Assembly (NCBI GenBank): GCA_019925105.1
Contig: JAHGAU010000001.1
Location: 310,001-374,000 of the forward strand
DNA: 64,000 nt
Origin: Niebla homalea
Taxonomy: Eukaryota; Ascomycota; Lecanoromycetes; Lecanorales; Ramalinaceae
Direction: 5' to 3'
The number at the start of each line of letters is the position of its first letter. Within the stretch, counting starts at the first letter, position 1. A program made the translations under genes and the position numbers. Below are positions 28,209 through 40,699 of the stretch, piece by piece. The notes beneath the pieces were generated by a model. The model did not search any database. It saw only the letters and a program-made list of their open reading frames with translations, and was not told the origin of the DNA.

Positions 28209-28758
28209 CATCAGCAAATCTGCGACCTGCTCAGATCGAGTAGCCAAAAAAAAAAAGGAATTTATTCACTCAGATCGCTCGTGAATTATTCACGAGAATC
28301 CCAGAAAATTCACGAGCGCTCCGAGCGGTCCCGAGCGGGTAAAAAAAAGTTTAAAATAAAAACGTTTAAAACGGTAAAATAATGATTTTTATTTTTTATA
28401 AATTTTTTTATTAAGCTTTCTTAGCAACGGATATAGCCGTACCCCCCCCCTATAAGCCGTAATATTCAACATTTTTTAAAATTAATTACAGATTTAGGTT
28501 TTTTAGCTAAAAGTTACCCTGGTAGCTAGTAATTTATCCTTAAGGGGGGGTAGTTAAAGGGGGTAATTTAATTAAAAAAACGTTAAGTTAAAAAAAAAAG
28601 TAAAACTCATAAGAATCCAGGAAACTTACGAGCAAGCCGGATACTCGCGAGCACTTAAAGCACTTAAAGGTTAAGCGAAGGGGGACATAAGCTCAACCTA
28701 CTTAATCTACTCGCTTGCACTCGGAGTGCTTATATGCTGGTTCACAAATTTGCAGATG
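28209..28758. mobile_element. 550-bp inverted-repeat element (MITE-like)
   Basis: Terminal inverted repeats CATCAGCAAATCTGCGACC and CATCTGCAAATTTGTGAACC, with better GC than the surroundings and internal motifs such as cgtgaattattcacgag. Gypsy-2alpha lacks it at the matching point (reverse complement of about 40,530), so it is a real insertion. No reading frame, so it is a non-autonomous DNA element. Target-site duplication and superfamily could not be settled. Confidence 0.7.
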
Positions 28759-29657
28759 TGAACGGTATAAATTAAGGGCCTTATAATGTCCGTTAATCTT
28801 TATATATTAATTAAGATATTAAAGGAATAAATTGATTTATATTAATATTATTTAATTTATTTATATATTAATAACTTTAAGTTATTTAATATAAAATTAT
28901 ATTTTATATATTATAAATGTTATATTATATTTTTATATAAAAAAATAAATCATTATAAATAAAAATATAACAGAAATAATATAAGCTTTAATAAAAAAAA
29001 ATATATATAAAATAAAGATTAAAATTATAAGAACGGACGTTATAATATTAATTATTGGTTATTATTATTACTTATAAACGTATTAATTAAAGATTAATTA
29101 AATATATTAATAAATATAATAAATATCGGCTTAATTATATATAAAAACAGGAATAATCCTTAATGAGGTTAATAACAAGTATATAGTTAACGATTTTAAT
29201 TATAAAGTTATTATTATAAAAAAGGGATAACTTATTAAGAAAGAGATTAATTATAAAGTAAATATAATAATAAATATAGCCGTAAAGAGACGCCGAATTA
29301 ATAATAACGCCTTAAAAAAAGAAATTAAGTTTATATAAAACGGAGAATAAGTTAAGGCGAAGTTAAAAAGGAAAACGAAAAATATAAAAAAAAAGAACTT
29401 TAATGAATTATTGGATTAATAAGAAAATAAGCTTTAAATATTAAATAAAAACTATTAAGTAATAATATCATATTATTAATTATATATTTAATATAACTAT
29501 TATTATATTTAAAAAAAAAATAAGTTAATATATAAAGAATATATTAAACCTTAATTATATATATCGTAAGAAAACCATAACTATTAAGGAAGTATTTAAG
29601 AACGATAAAAAGGGTACATAAAAGACGCTTTAGAACGGTGGACTTAAGATTAATAAT
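28759..29657 (+). pseudogene. Gypsy-2beta unassigned conserved coding remnant
   Basis: Collinear with the reverse complement of about 39,676-40,560 of Gypsy-2alpha. Both copies read as a basic protein segment with the pattern VKRRRINNNALKKEIKFI followed by a Lys-rich tail. It lies between the gag position and pol. I do not recognise the domain, and it could be the C-terminal part of gag. The copy ends at an ATAAT site where the Gypsy-3 LTR is inserted. Confidence 0.5.
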
Positions 29658-30294
29658 TGTTAGACAGGTCCGCCGGCTCACAGCTGGCCGGGTTAGTTAA
29701 AAGGGGTTTATAGAAGACGTAAAGTATAACTATAGATTTAATACTTAAATTTAAAAGGTAAATTAATTCTTAAAGAACTATAAACTGGCTGGATATAAGC
29801 CTATCTTAAATAACCGGTCTTAAGGGTAGCTTAAACCACGGTGGTAATAACTTTAACCCCGGTTATAATTACGTATACCCGTATATAAAAGGCTTAAACT
29901 TTTAAAGCCTTTAATTTTAAAAGTTACCGCTTAAACGGTTACGCTATTTAATTATAATCCTTAAGTAAGCCGGTACTTAATATACTTAATATACGTTAAA
30001 CGCTTATTAAACGTTAAACTTTAATAATACCTCCCCCTTTATACTTTAATCCTTAAAAATAAAGGTTATATAAATAAATAATAATATTATAAAGAAGACG
30101 TTAACGCGTAACCGGTATATATATAAGGCTTATTAAAAACCTATTATTAAAACTTAATAAAAAAAGGGTAAAAAGAAAAAAATTTATATATATACTTTAA
30201 AATACGTATTAAGAACGTTATTTAATATATTAAACGGGATAAAATATTATATATTAACGTATAATTAACGTAATATAATAGAGTTAGAAAAGAT
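29658..30294 (-). mobile_element. Gypsy-3: LTR plus adjacent internal sequence
   Basis: A 369-bp LTR (29,658-30,026) starting TGTTAGACAGGTCCGCCGGC and ending TTAATA, followed by cctcccccttt, which on the minus strand is a polypurine tract. The next 250 bp resemble the same position of Gypsy-1 (17,226-17,400), so it is a related but distinct Gypsy with its 3' end to the left. Left flank is ATAAT within Gypsy-2beta. The element is cut at 30,295 by Gypsy-2alpha and its other LTR was not found. Confidence 0.75.
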
Positions 30295-30533
30295 GGGAAG
30301 GGATGAAAGAGCAAAAGTGATGAAATAGCAGGTAGTAATGGAGTGCAATTGAAGATAGGCCGCAGCCCTTATATAAGTTGGTAAAGTATAGGTTTCTTAC
30401 TATAATAATCTATTATACCCTTTTTTTTAAAGTATATATAAATTGATTTTACCCTTAATTAACTTTTTTAATGTTTCTTTTCCTTTATATATTTATCCGT
30501 AAATTTAATATCTTTTATATTCTTTTTCTTTTT
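30295..30533 (-). repeat. Gypsy-2alpha 3' LTR (left copy)
   Basis: Outer left edge is intact (agaaaagatgggaaggg) and the inner right edge is T-rich and RIP-converted. Confidence 0.85.
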
Positions 30534-33500
30534 AGCTCTTTTTATAATAAGGTATTACTTTTAATACTATTATACTTTAGATTATATTATACTTATTTAT
30601 ATATATTTTAATTATATATATACCGCTTATAATATTCTTTTAATAATTTAAATTATTATAAATATAAAAGTTAAAAAGGTATTAATACGGTAATAATTTA
30701 TTATTATTCCCTTTATAATAAATTTGCCCTTCCGATATTATATATTATTAATAAATAATTTTCATCCTTTAATATTATTTATATATATATTTACTTACCT
30801 TTTTTATAGTTTTATTCTTAGATTTTACTTAATAATAATAATATATATTAAAATTTAATTTTCTTAAGGGTAATTTTTTCGGTTTTATTATTCTAACTTA
30901 TTAATAATAATAACCTTAATACTTTATATTTATTTATTTTAAAGCTTAAGTTACTTATATTTATGTTTTTTTTAAATATAATACGTTTAATCCGTATAAG
31001 GGTATAATGCGTTTTATTCCGCTTATTAAAAAATTATAAATACCGTCTTTTATAAGGATAAAACTTTATAATTAATTATTCTTTATTTTATTTTATTATT
31101 TATATATTTTTAATATTTCTTTTAATCCCGTTATTATTAAGTATATCTTAAATAAGTTCATTACGTAATTTTAAGTACGTTTTAAAAAGGTTTAATTATT
31201 CAGGTAAACTTTATTTAAATTTTTTTATTATAGATCTTAATATCTTTCTTTATTAACATATTTAAGGTAACGTTATATATAATTATTTAACTTATATTTA
31301 TTTATTAATATTATCTTTTTATCGGTTTATTATATTAATCTTAAAAAAAAGTAATTAAGGGGGTAATAGTTTATTATAATTATTATTACTTATATATTAT
31401 TACTTAAGAAAATAAAGGAAAGAAGAAAAATAATAAATAAGTTATTTATTAATCTTTAGATAACTTTTTAAATAACTTTTTAACCTTTATATAAACTCCT
31501 TTAACGTTTAATATTATACTTAATAATATTTACTGAAAATATATTCTTTATTATAACTTTTAATATTTACCTTTATTTACTTATATACTTTTCTTTTAAT
31601 TAATTAATATATTAAGTACCTTTAAGGCCGTATTTACTTATAAATAAAATATATTTTTGTACTCTTTTAATAACTTATATATAATTATTTTAATATAGGT
31701 ATTTCTAGAATATATATTAAAAAAGGTTCTTTTTAAACGTAATAATATTGCTTATTATCTTTATTCAGTTCCGTCCCAACCGGTTCCGTTAATAAGTAAA
31801 ACGTTAAAAATAATATTTAATTATTTATTTACTCTATAATTATACCGCGTAACCGTTTATTTTATCCTTCTTTCTTATTTATTTTTTTATTTTTTCCTAT
31901 TTTTTTAAATTCTTTTATTTTTTTAATTTTTTTAATCTTTAATTCTTTTTATATTTTAATTAACTTATCTTAAATTTAACTTAATTTTATATTTAATTAT
32001 TAATTATCCTTTTAAGAATATATATAAATTCTTAATCTTAATATCGGTTATTTACTTTATATTTATATTAATTTCTTTATAATCTTTTCAGAATTTTTAA
32101 TTTAAATTATATTAATTAAAATTATTTTTATTATATCCTTATACTTTAAAAAACGTATTTTAATTATTAACTTTATTAAATTAAATAAACGTATTTTTAT
32201 CGTTATTAAGGTTTATTTAAATATTAATTAAATAATTTATTTAAAGTTATATTTATCGGTCTTTTATAACTTTAACTTATTTTAACTTTTTTACTTTTAA
32301 GAGCTTTTTATAGTATATATTTAAATTTACGTTTTTTATATACGTAAAGGTGCTTAGGCAAATACTCGGTATTAGTAAATTAATAATGGTTATCGTTTTA
32401 TTTTTATTAATTACCGTTGTATTAAGGGTTTATTGAATAATACCTATTTAAATTATATTTTTAAATATTAACTAAGTAATTATAGTTTTTATTTAGGTAT
32501 ATATAAATTAATTTACTTTTTAATTAATTATCGTTAATTCCTTTTTATAGATTTTTAATATTAAAATATAATTTAAATAAGCGCTTTTTCTTTAATACGT
32601 TATATATTTTTTAACCTTAATATTAATCGTAAGTTTAATATAAAAGGTTATATATACTTTATAATTAATTATAATTTATAGTTAACTTAATAACTATAAC
32701 CTTAATAAGTATTTTTTATTATATTTTTTATTTTTAACTTTTATCCGTTATTATTATAACTTGTTCTTAAATCTTAATTATCTGGTTCCGTTACTTATTT
32801 ACCTTAATAATCCCCGTTTAATTATTATTTATTGTTTTTATTTACTTAATTAATTTAATTATCTATATTATTTATTTTTTATTTATTAGTTCGGGTAATT
32901 TTTTTAGTCTAAATAATCTTTTTATTAATACGTTAATCCCGCCCTACCGGAATTATAGGACCGTTTCGGTTATATAAGCCCGCTTAACGTAATAAAGTTT
33001 ACATAAAGCATAACCCGTTTTTTCTAGGGATTAATTCTTTAATTAAGTCTTATAAACGGTTACTTAAGAAAAGGTAATACCGTTTATTTAACCTGGACTT
33101 AACTAAGGATATTTTTAATTTAGGTTTTATTAACTTTAATTTTAATAAGTTACTTTTCCTTCTTATATATAAAGTAATTATTAATTAATTCTCCGTTTAA
33201 ATAATAAGCCTATTTAAGTTCCTTTATTAACTCCTTTTCTTCCTGGGTCCGTTACCCGTATTATATATACGCGGTAGCTTTTACTTATATTTTTATAAGT
33301 ATTTCTCCCTTAATAAGTTCTTCCCTCTGCCTTATCCCCGTATATACGATAGCCTTTAAAGTCCTTAACTTAAATACGACTCTTTAACCGTTCTCGTCTA
33401 AAATTATTTTTACGGATAATACGGTTATATTTTAAGGAAAGGTTTACGTTTTTTTCCGACTTTATATCGCCGACCTTAATAGACCTTATATTCCGGACTA

Positions 33501-34499
33501 TTCCCGATCTTATCGCGCTTAACTTATATTACTTAACTTTAACTCCGGACCGTAATTATTATAAATATTATTATAATCTTAATCTTAATATATACCCTAT
33601 TAAAAGGGTATATATATAGTTATCCTTGGATTAAAGCCTTAATCGGTTTTCAGGCTATTTTATTAACTTTTTTAATTATATTACCGGGTTTACCCGTCGG
33701 GTCGTTTCCTTAATAACGGGTTATTTTCGTTTTAAGTTACGTCCTTATGTATATATTGGTCCTTCTGTTCCGTTTTTACCTTTGCTTTTAAGGTGGGATA
33801 ATTAATACGGTTTTATGTTCCGTAATTACCGTAATAAAAATTAATTATAAATTTAATTACTTATCTTAAGGGCGTAATCGGGGCTTTAGTTACCCGCTAT
33901 TTAAAATAATTTTTATATTTATATTAATAATATATTTTACCTATATTCTTAACGTAATATTTATAATAAATTTAATATTTAAACCTATAATCCATAAGAA
34001 AAACGTTTTTTTAAATAGATTTTTTAATATATAATTTTAATATTTAATTATACTTTTATTTATATATTATTTTTAATACGCTTTTTCTTTTTTTAAGGAA
34101 ATATTTTTTAATTATAAATAATTATAACTTTTTATAATTTTATTATTTTATAATTCATAATATAATAAATAAAAAACTATAAATAAAAAATTAAAAGCTT
34201 AATATCCTTTTATTTATATTTATCTTCTTTAAATCTTTATTATATTTTTATTTCCCTTTTTTTTTAATTTTTCGTTTTTAACGGTATTTATTAAAGTAAT
34301 TATTTATTTTTTTTCCTCCTTTTTTTTTCTTTAATTTTTAAATCCGTATTTTCTTAAAATCTTTAATATACCGAAATATAAAAATTAATAAAATAAAAAT
34401 ATAAAGGAAATAACGTTATATTATTCGTATATATTTCTTCCCTTTTAAATTATATTATCGGTAATTATAATGGTTTTTAAAGGATTAAGGTATTCTCTG

Positions 34500-37400
34500 T
34501 TTACGCCCGTTAAATTCTAATTTTTTTTATTATTTTTAGTTCTGGTTTATCGGAGGATTTAAAATACCCGATACGTAATATAAATACTTTAAAATAGTCC
34601 CTATAAAATAAGTTAAATATAAAAGTTTTATTTATCCTTTTTAATATATATAAAGCTTTATATTTTCTTATAAAGCTTTTAATAATAGATAGTTTAACTT
34701 AATAGGGCTTAAATTTCCCAAGATTAAGGGTAAAATCCCGTCGTATAATTAATTATTTTTCCTTTAATAAGTTTTAATTTTATATTCCTTTATTATAACG
34801 TCTTTTTTATTGGTTTTTATTACGTCTAACTTCTTTTATAATTCCTTTTTAATATTTGCCCGGTCTATTATAAATCTTTAAACGGCTTTATATATTATTA
34901 TTTTTTTTTTAAAAACGGTATTATTTTTTTTATAATATATATTTTAACTCTTAATTTAATTACGTTCAGTTTATATATTCTATTCGGTTCAACCTTAAAA
35001 AAAATATTAATAAAAACGTACCTTAAATATTTAATATATTTTAAGTTAATATTTAATATCGTTAATCTTTTTATTTATACTTAATTATATTTTTATTAAG
35101 TTTACGTTTTCCTTATTACGTTTTATTAAATTTAATTATTAAACTTTATTATATTTATTATTTTATACGCTATACTTAATATAAGGATAAATTAAATATC
35201 GTATAATTAAAGGAAACTTCCTATTTTTTTATTTATAAATATTTTCTTAATATTTATATATATCGTAATAGGTTTTAAATAATAATTTATATATTCTTTT
35301 AATATAATAATTACGTTTTTTACTTTAATTAATACGGTATAGAATAATTATATAAATTATAAGAAATAATTTATTATATTAAAAACGTATTAAAGATTAT
35401 TTTATACTTATTTAAAAGGGTTAATAAAGTTTACTTTAAATAAATTAAAAAATATTTTTACTTTAATTAGACTTAATAGAATTATATAGCTTCCGTATAT
35501 TTACTTTATATAAGTTAAATACCCTTATATATATTTTATAATATCCTTTATTATATCCGGTTATTAATAACGATATTATAATTTCTTTAATATAATTTTT
35601 AATAAGAAATATCCCGTATTATTATAAATTTCCTTAAGTATTTATATTATTTCTTTTTTTATTAAATATACTATTTAACGTTTTTTATATCGGTAAAGTA
35701 ACTTACTAATAATTAAATTAAATTTATAATTTATAAACTATTTATTAAATTTAACTTATTAAACCGTATTTTTCTTTTTTAACTTTACCTTTATTTTAAG
35801 GTATTTAATAATATTAATATATTAATCGTTATCTTTATAGTAGAATAATTCTTTAAATTTTAATATTTCTATAAGTTTATAATCGATTTATATATATTTT
35901 ATTTTATAATTACTATTTAATTTCACATTATATATCCTTGCCGGTTTATTATTAATTATTTTTTATAATTATAATTCTCTTATATTTATTTTCTTCCTTT
36001 TATTTATTTTTTTTTTTTTATTAACTTTCTTTTTGCGTTTTAAATTAATTAACCCTTTAACTATTATATCGTAATTTATATATTATTATAAGCGTTAATT
36101 TTATTTTTCTTCGCTTTTTTAAAAAGTTTTTTTAATATAACGCGATATCTTTTTTTATTACTTTTCTAGAATTATATTATATTATTCTTATTCCTTTATA
36201 TTTTAAAGGCTATTTTCTTTATTATTTTATTAAGTATATAATTTAAATTATTAAATAATACTTTTAATAAATTATCCGTAATTTTATTAATTTTTCCTTT
36301 AATATATTTAATTTTAATATATAATTTTCTTAACTTATTTATTTATTTTATAAAGATATTTTTATAATAATCTATATTTATAAACCTTATAAGTAACTTA
36401 TAATCTATATATATAAAAAAAACTTCTTTTATATTTAATATATAAAAGAACTTTTCCTTAAACGTAATAATAATTATTAATTTTTACTTATAAATATTGT
36501 AATTACGTTCCGCTTTATTTATTATATATAAGTTATAAATAAATAAAATAATATAACCGTTTTAAACTTAAATAATATAATATCCGACTCCATATTTTAA
36601 GGCGTTAATATATATATAAACCGGTATTTTTAAGTTCTATTTAAATAAAGCTTTAACCCCCGATATTATATTTTATATAAATTAAAACAATATATTTTTT
36701 AACTCTTTTTATTTTTATTTTATATTTCCGGTTAAACGGGTAAACGGGTGAGCTATCTTTATAAATCTTTTAATTTATTTTCTTATTATATTAATAATAC
36801 TTAAGAATCCTTTAATATTTCTTATATTTTAAGGTATAAGTTAATTAAATATTTTTATACTTTTCCGGTTTAATTTATATACATCTTTTTACCTTATAAT
36901 CTTTTTTAAATACTTTAATTTTTATTATATTAATTTTTAACTTATTAAATAATAACTTTAACTTTAATTATAGAATTTAAGGAAAAAAATAATTTTTAAG
37001 AAAATAAACTACTTTTTTTTATATCCCGTATACCTTAAAGATATTATTAAAATAAAAAATTAAATTAATAAAATTATATTCCTTTTTAAAAATAAAAAAA
37101 AATAACTTCAAGTTTAATTTAAAGATAACTCTTAATATAATATTTATAAATTTAATAAAAAAAAATAAAAACGTATGCGTTCCTTAAAACATCCTTATAA
37201 GCTATAATTATTTAATATTTAATACGTTGAAAATAAGATAATATTAATTATTGAAATATACTTCTATTATTTAATATTTATATTTTATATCCGCTTAAAA
37301 AAAAGTTTTATATAATAAAATTCTTAATAAATTATATACTTTTTCTATTAACTTTATATAAAACGTAAGTAATACTTTATATATAAAATAATAATTAAAT

Positions 37401-37500
37401 ATAAATTATAATTCAGCTTTACCTTTTTTCTTTATAAATATAAAGAGTACGTTCTATATACTTATTTATTTATTTATTTATATATATTTCTTATATATAT
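34500..37500 (-). pseudogene. Gypsy-2alpha pol remnant (RNase H, integrase)
   Basis: On the minus strand at 36,560-36,300 the frame reads NIYK, then FKEKFFYILNIKEVFFIYID, then a YKLLIRFINI motif and LRKLYIKIKYIKG, which is a Gypsy RNase H (compare NYDIYDKELLAI ... TDHKSL ... YIKG). At 35,800-35,600 it reads FNLIISKLLYRYKKR, consistent with the start of a Gypsy integrase. Reverse transcriptase should lie just upstream (36,600-37,500) but is too eroded to quote. Confidence 0.75.
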
Positions 37501-37640
37501 TTAATTTAATTCCTTATTATATAATTGTTCTGAGTTATTATTCTTTATTATTTAATAATTTTTTAATAATAGCTTTATATAGCTTAATCCTTGATTTTAA
37601 TATTACTTTATATAAAAATAAGTCCGTTACGGGGATTTTA

Positions 37641-38280
37641 TATAATTTTTTTACGCTTTTTTTTTTTTACGTTTATAGTATTTAAAGTATTTTAAATTAT
37701 ACTTAATTATTTAAAATAATATTTTTTAATATAATATTTTCTTCCTTTACTTATATTTATAATTTTTTATACGACTTTAAAATATTAATTTTTTTTTATT
37801 AATTTTTTATCCGTTAAAAATATAATTTATAATAATTTTATTTTAATATTTACTTTTTTATTTTATAATTTTAAAGTTAACTTATCCGTTACTTTATATA
37901 TATATCTTAAATAGACTTAATAAGTACCGTATTTATATTTTAATAATCCTTAATAAGTTATATAATTTTTTTACGCTTATATTTTTATACGTTTATAATA
38001 TTTAAAGTATTTTAAGTTATACTTAATTATTTAAGATAATATCCCTTAATATAATGCCTTTTTCCTTTATTTATATTTATAATTTTTTATATAATTTTAA
38101 AGTATCAATTTTTCTTTTTATTATCTTTTTATTTATTAAAAATATAATTTATAATAGCTTTATCTTAATATTTACTTTCTTATTTTATAGTTTTAAAGTT
38201 AATTTATCCGTTACTTTATATATATATCTTAAATAGACTTAATAAGTACCGTATTTATATTCTAATAATCCTTAATAAGT
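37641..38280. repeat. 320-bp tandem duplication inside Gypsy-2alpha
   Basis: Two head-to-tail copies starting at 37,641 and 37,961 with exactly the same period. Both begin tataatttttttacgc and both contain ttaaatagacttaataagta. The copies differ by scattered substitutions, so the duplication predates at least part of the RIP. Confidence 0.93.
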
Positions 38281-40699
38281 TATTAAGTTATTAGGTTGTT
38301 TAATTCTTAAAATTATACTTTTTATAATAAGTAAATAGTTTTTATTATTTTTATTTCTTATTTACTTTATTTTCTTTTTTATATTATTATAATATATGGC
38401 TTTTTTCTTTTTATTATTAGCTTTTTAAGTTCTTTATTACTCTTTTAATATATACGATTATTTATTTTTATTATTATAAGTATTATTAATTTAATTAATA
38501 TTGTTTTTTCTTTATATATTATATATTCTTTATACCGTTTAACGTTATCTTACGTAATTAATAATAATTTTAAGTATTATATTATCTCTTTATTTATTTT
38601 ACTGGGTATTAAGTTTATAAATCTGATTATTTTCCGTTTTTATCCGGTAAGCTATTATTAATATAAAATAAAGTTTATTTCCGGTTTTGAATTATTGATC
38701 GGATTATTTATTATATCCTTTTTAATTTTTTTATCGTTTTTTTAATACTTTTAAGCTTCCTTATTATTTTTTAAATGTTCTTATTACCGTTTTATCCCTT
38801 TTGATTCTTTTAAACTTTTATTTGGTTATTCTTATTTATTTTTTATTTAATTTATTTCTTCTACTTTTTTTTATTATTCCGGCTTATTCTTAATCTTTCC
38901 TTATTTACTTTAATCCTTTCTTATATATTTTTATTTCTCCTTAAGTATATAAATATATCCTTTTTTTCTTATTAATTGGTCGTTAAAATATACGCCCTTA
39001 AAACCGATTTTATTCTTTAAACTTCTTCTTTTCTTATAGTTTATTAATCTTAATTATCCTTTTTATTTTTTAATTTAATCCTTAAGTTTTCTTTATTATT
39101 TTTATACTTAAATAAGTTTAATTTAGTTTCTTCTTTTAATATTATCGTATTCCTATAATATAACTTTTTATATATTAACTTTTAACGTATTTTACTTAAC
39201 GGACGTATTTAAGGTTTAAATAATTAAATGTCTTTTTTATAAATAATATCCTTAATTTTTAATATTTTTATTTAAATTTTAAAGTTAACCGTAATTAACT
39301 TTAACTATAAAAGTCTTAATAAGATATTATAATTTAAATTATCTTTTAATATTATAAATATTTATACCGATTTAATTATTCCTATAATTCAGATATTAAA
39401 TATAATTTATATATAAAGTAATATATAATCTCCGTTTATTATTAATATATTTAAGTAATTAACTTTAAGCAATTTTAAAAACCTTTTTTTTTATCCGTAA
39501 TTCTTTTATTACGTTTAAGTTAGTTATAATAATATCTGATCCTTAATCGGTTTTTATATTAAATAACTTATTTATTTATTTTAATTAATAAATAACTATT
39601 ATTTTTATAAAGTATATTTATTTATTCTTATTAAGTATAACTTTAAGGTTTTATTTTAGGTTTATAATTATAATATTATTAATCTTAAGTTATTTATTTT
39701 AAATCGTTTTTTATATTTTTTCCCCGTTATTTTCGGGAATTTCCTTAATAATTATAATTTTCTTATAACGTATATGGTTAAGGTTTAATACGTTCTTTAT
39801 AAGTCGGCTTATTTCTTTTTTAAAATATAATAAAAGTTATATTAAATATATTATAAAGAATACGATATTATTAATTAATAAGATCCGTTTAATATTTAAG
39901 GTTTATTTTTTTTAATAATCTAATAATTTATTAAAGTTCTTTTTTTTTCTTAATCCTTATTTTTCCTTTTAATTTCCCCTTTATTTATTCCTTAATTTAT
40001 ATAAACTTAATTTCTTCTTTTAAATTGTTATCTTTAACTTATCGTCGCTTCGCGGTTATATTTATTATTATACCTACTTCGTAGTTAACGTCTTTATTAA
40101 AAGGGTATTCTTCTTTTATGGTAATAATTTTATAATTAAAGTTATCGATAGTTCCTTTATTATTAATTTTATTAAAAACCTTTCCTTCTTTTTATATAGT
40201 TAAAGCGATAATTATTACGTTTATTAATACGTTTAATTAATCGTTAAGCGGTACGGTTATAAATAATAATAATAATTAATAATCTATATTATAATGCTTA
40301 TTTTTACGGTTTTAATCCTTTTCTTATATATATTTCTTTTCGTTAAAGCTTACGTTATTTTTATTATATCTTTATTTATAACTTATATATTTTTCCGTTA
40401 AAAATATATAATAATACTTATAGTAAATAAAATATAATTTTATATTAAACGACTTAAAGTTATTAATATAAAGGTTTTTAAACTTAGCCGGATTAAATAA
40501 TCTTAAAATAAATTAATTATTTCCTTTAATATTTTAATTAATATATGAATTTTATTAATAATTTTATAGCTTTTAATTTATATTTTCTGCTTAATTATTA
40601 ATATTTTATTAAGACAAATTCTAAAAACGGTTTTAATATTTAAATTATTAAGGTAATATTATTTATAATAACTATATTAACGCTATTTATATTATTAAG

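Larger units (their letters stand above)
9330..29657 (+). mobile_element. Gypsy-2beta: large LTR retrotransposon split by four insertions
   Basis: Starts with a 251-bp LTR (9,330-9,580) followed by a leader (9,581-10,022). This leader aligns with the reverse complement of the leader of Gypsy-2alpha (43,330-43,714). The alignment resumes at 11,399-11,592, then 25,320-28,208, then 28,759-29,657. In each gap sits a separate element: a mini LTR element, Copia-2B, an inverted-repeat element, and the Gypsy-3 LTR. Gypsy-2alpha is uninterrupted at all these points and so supplies the empty sites. The sequence at 29,657 corresponds to about 39,676 in Gypsy-2alpha, so the pol half and 3' LTR are not found in this window. 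Confidence 0.85.

Noticed and set aside
38054..38236. 60-codon hydrophobic frame
   Set aside because: It falls within one unit of the 320-bp tandem duplication in RIP-degraded DNA. Phe/Ile/Leu/Tyr richness is what AT-rich DNA yields.
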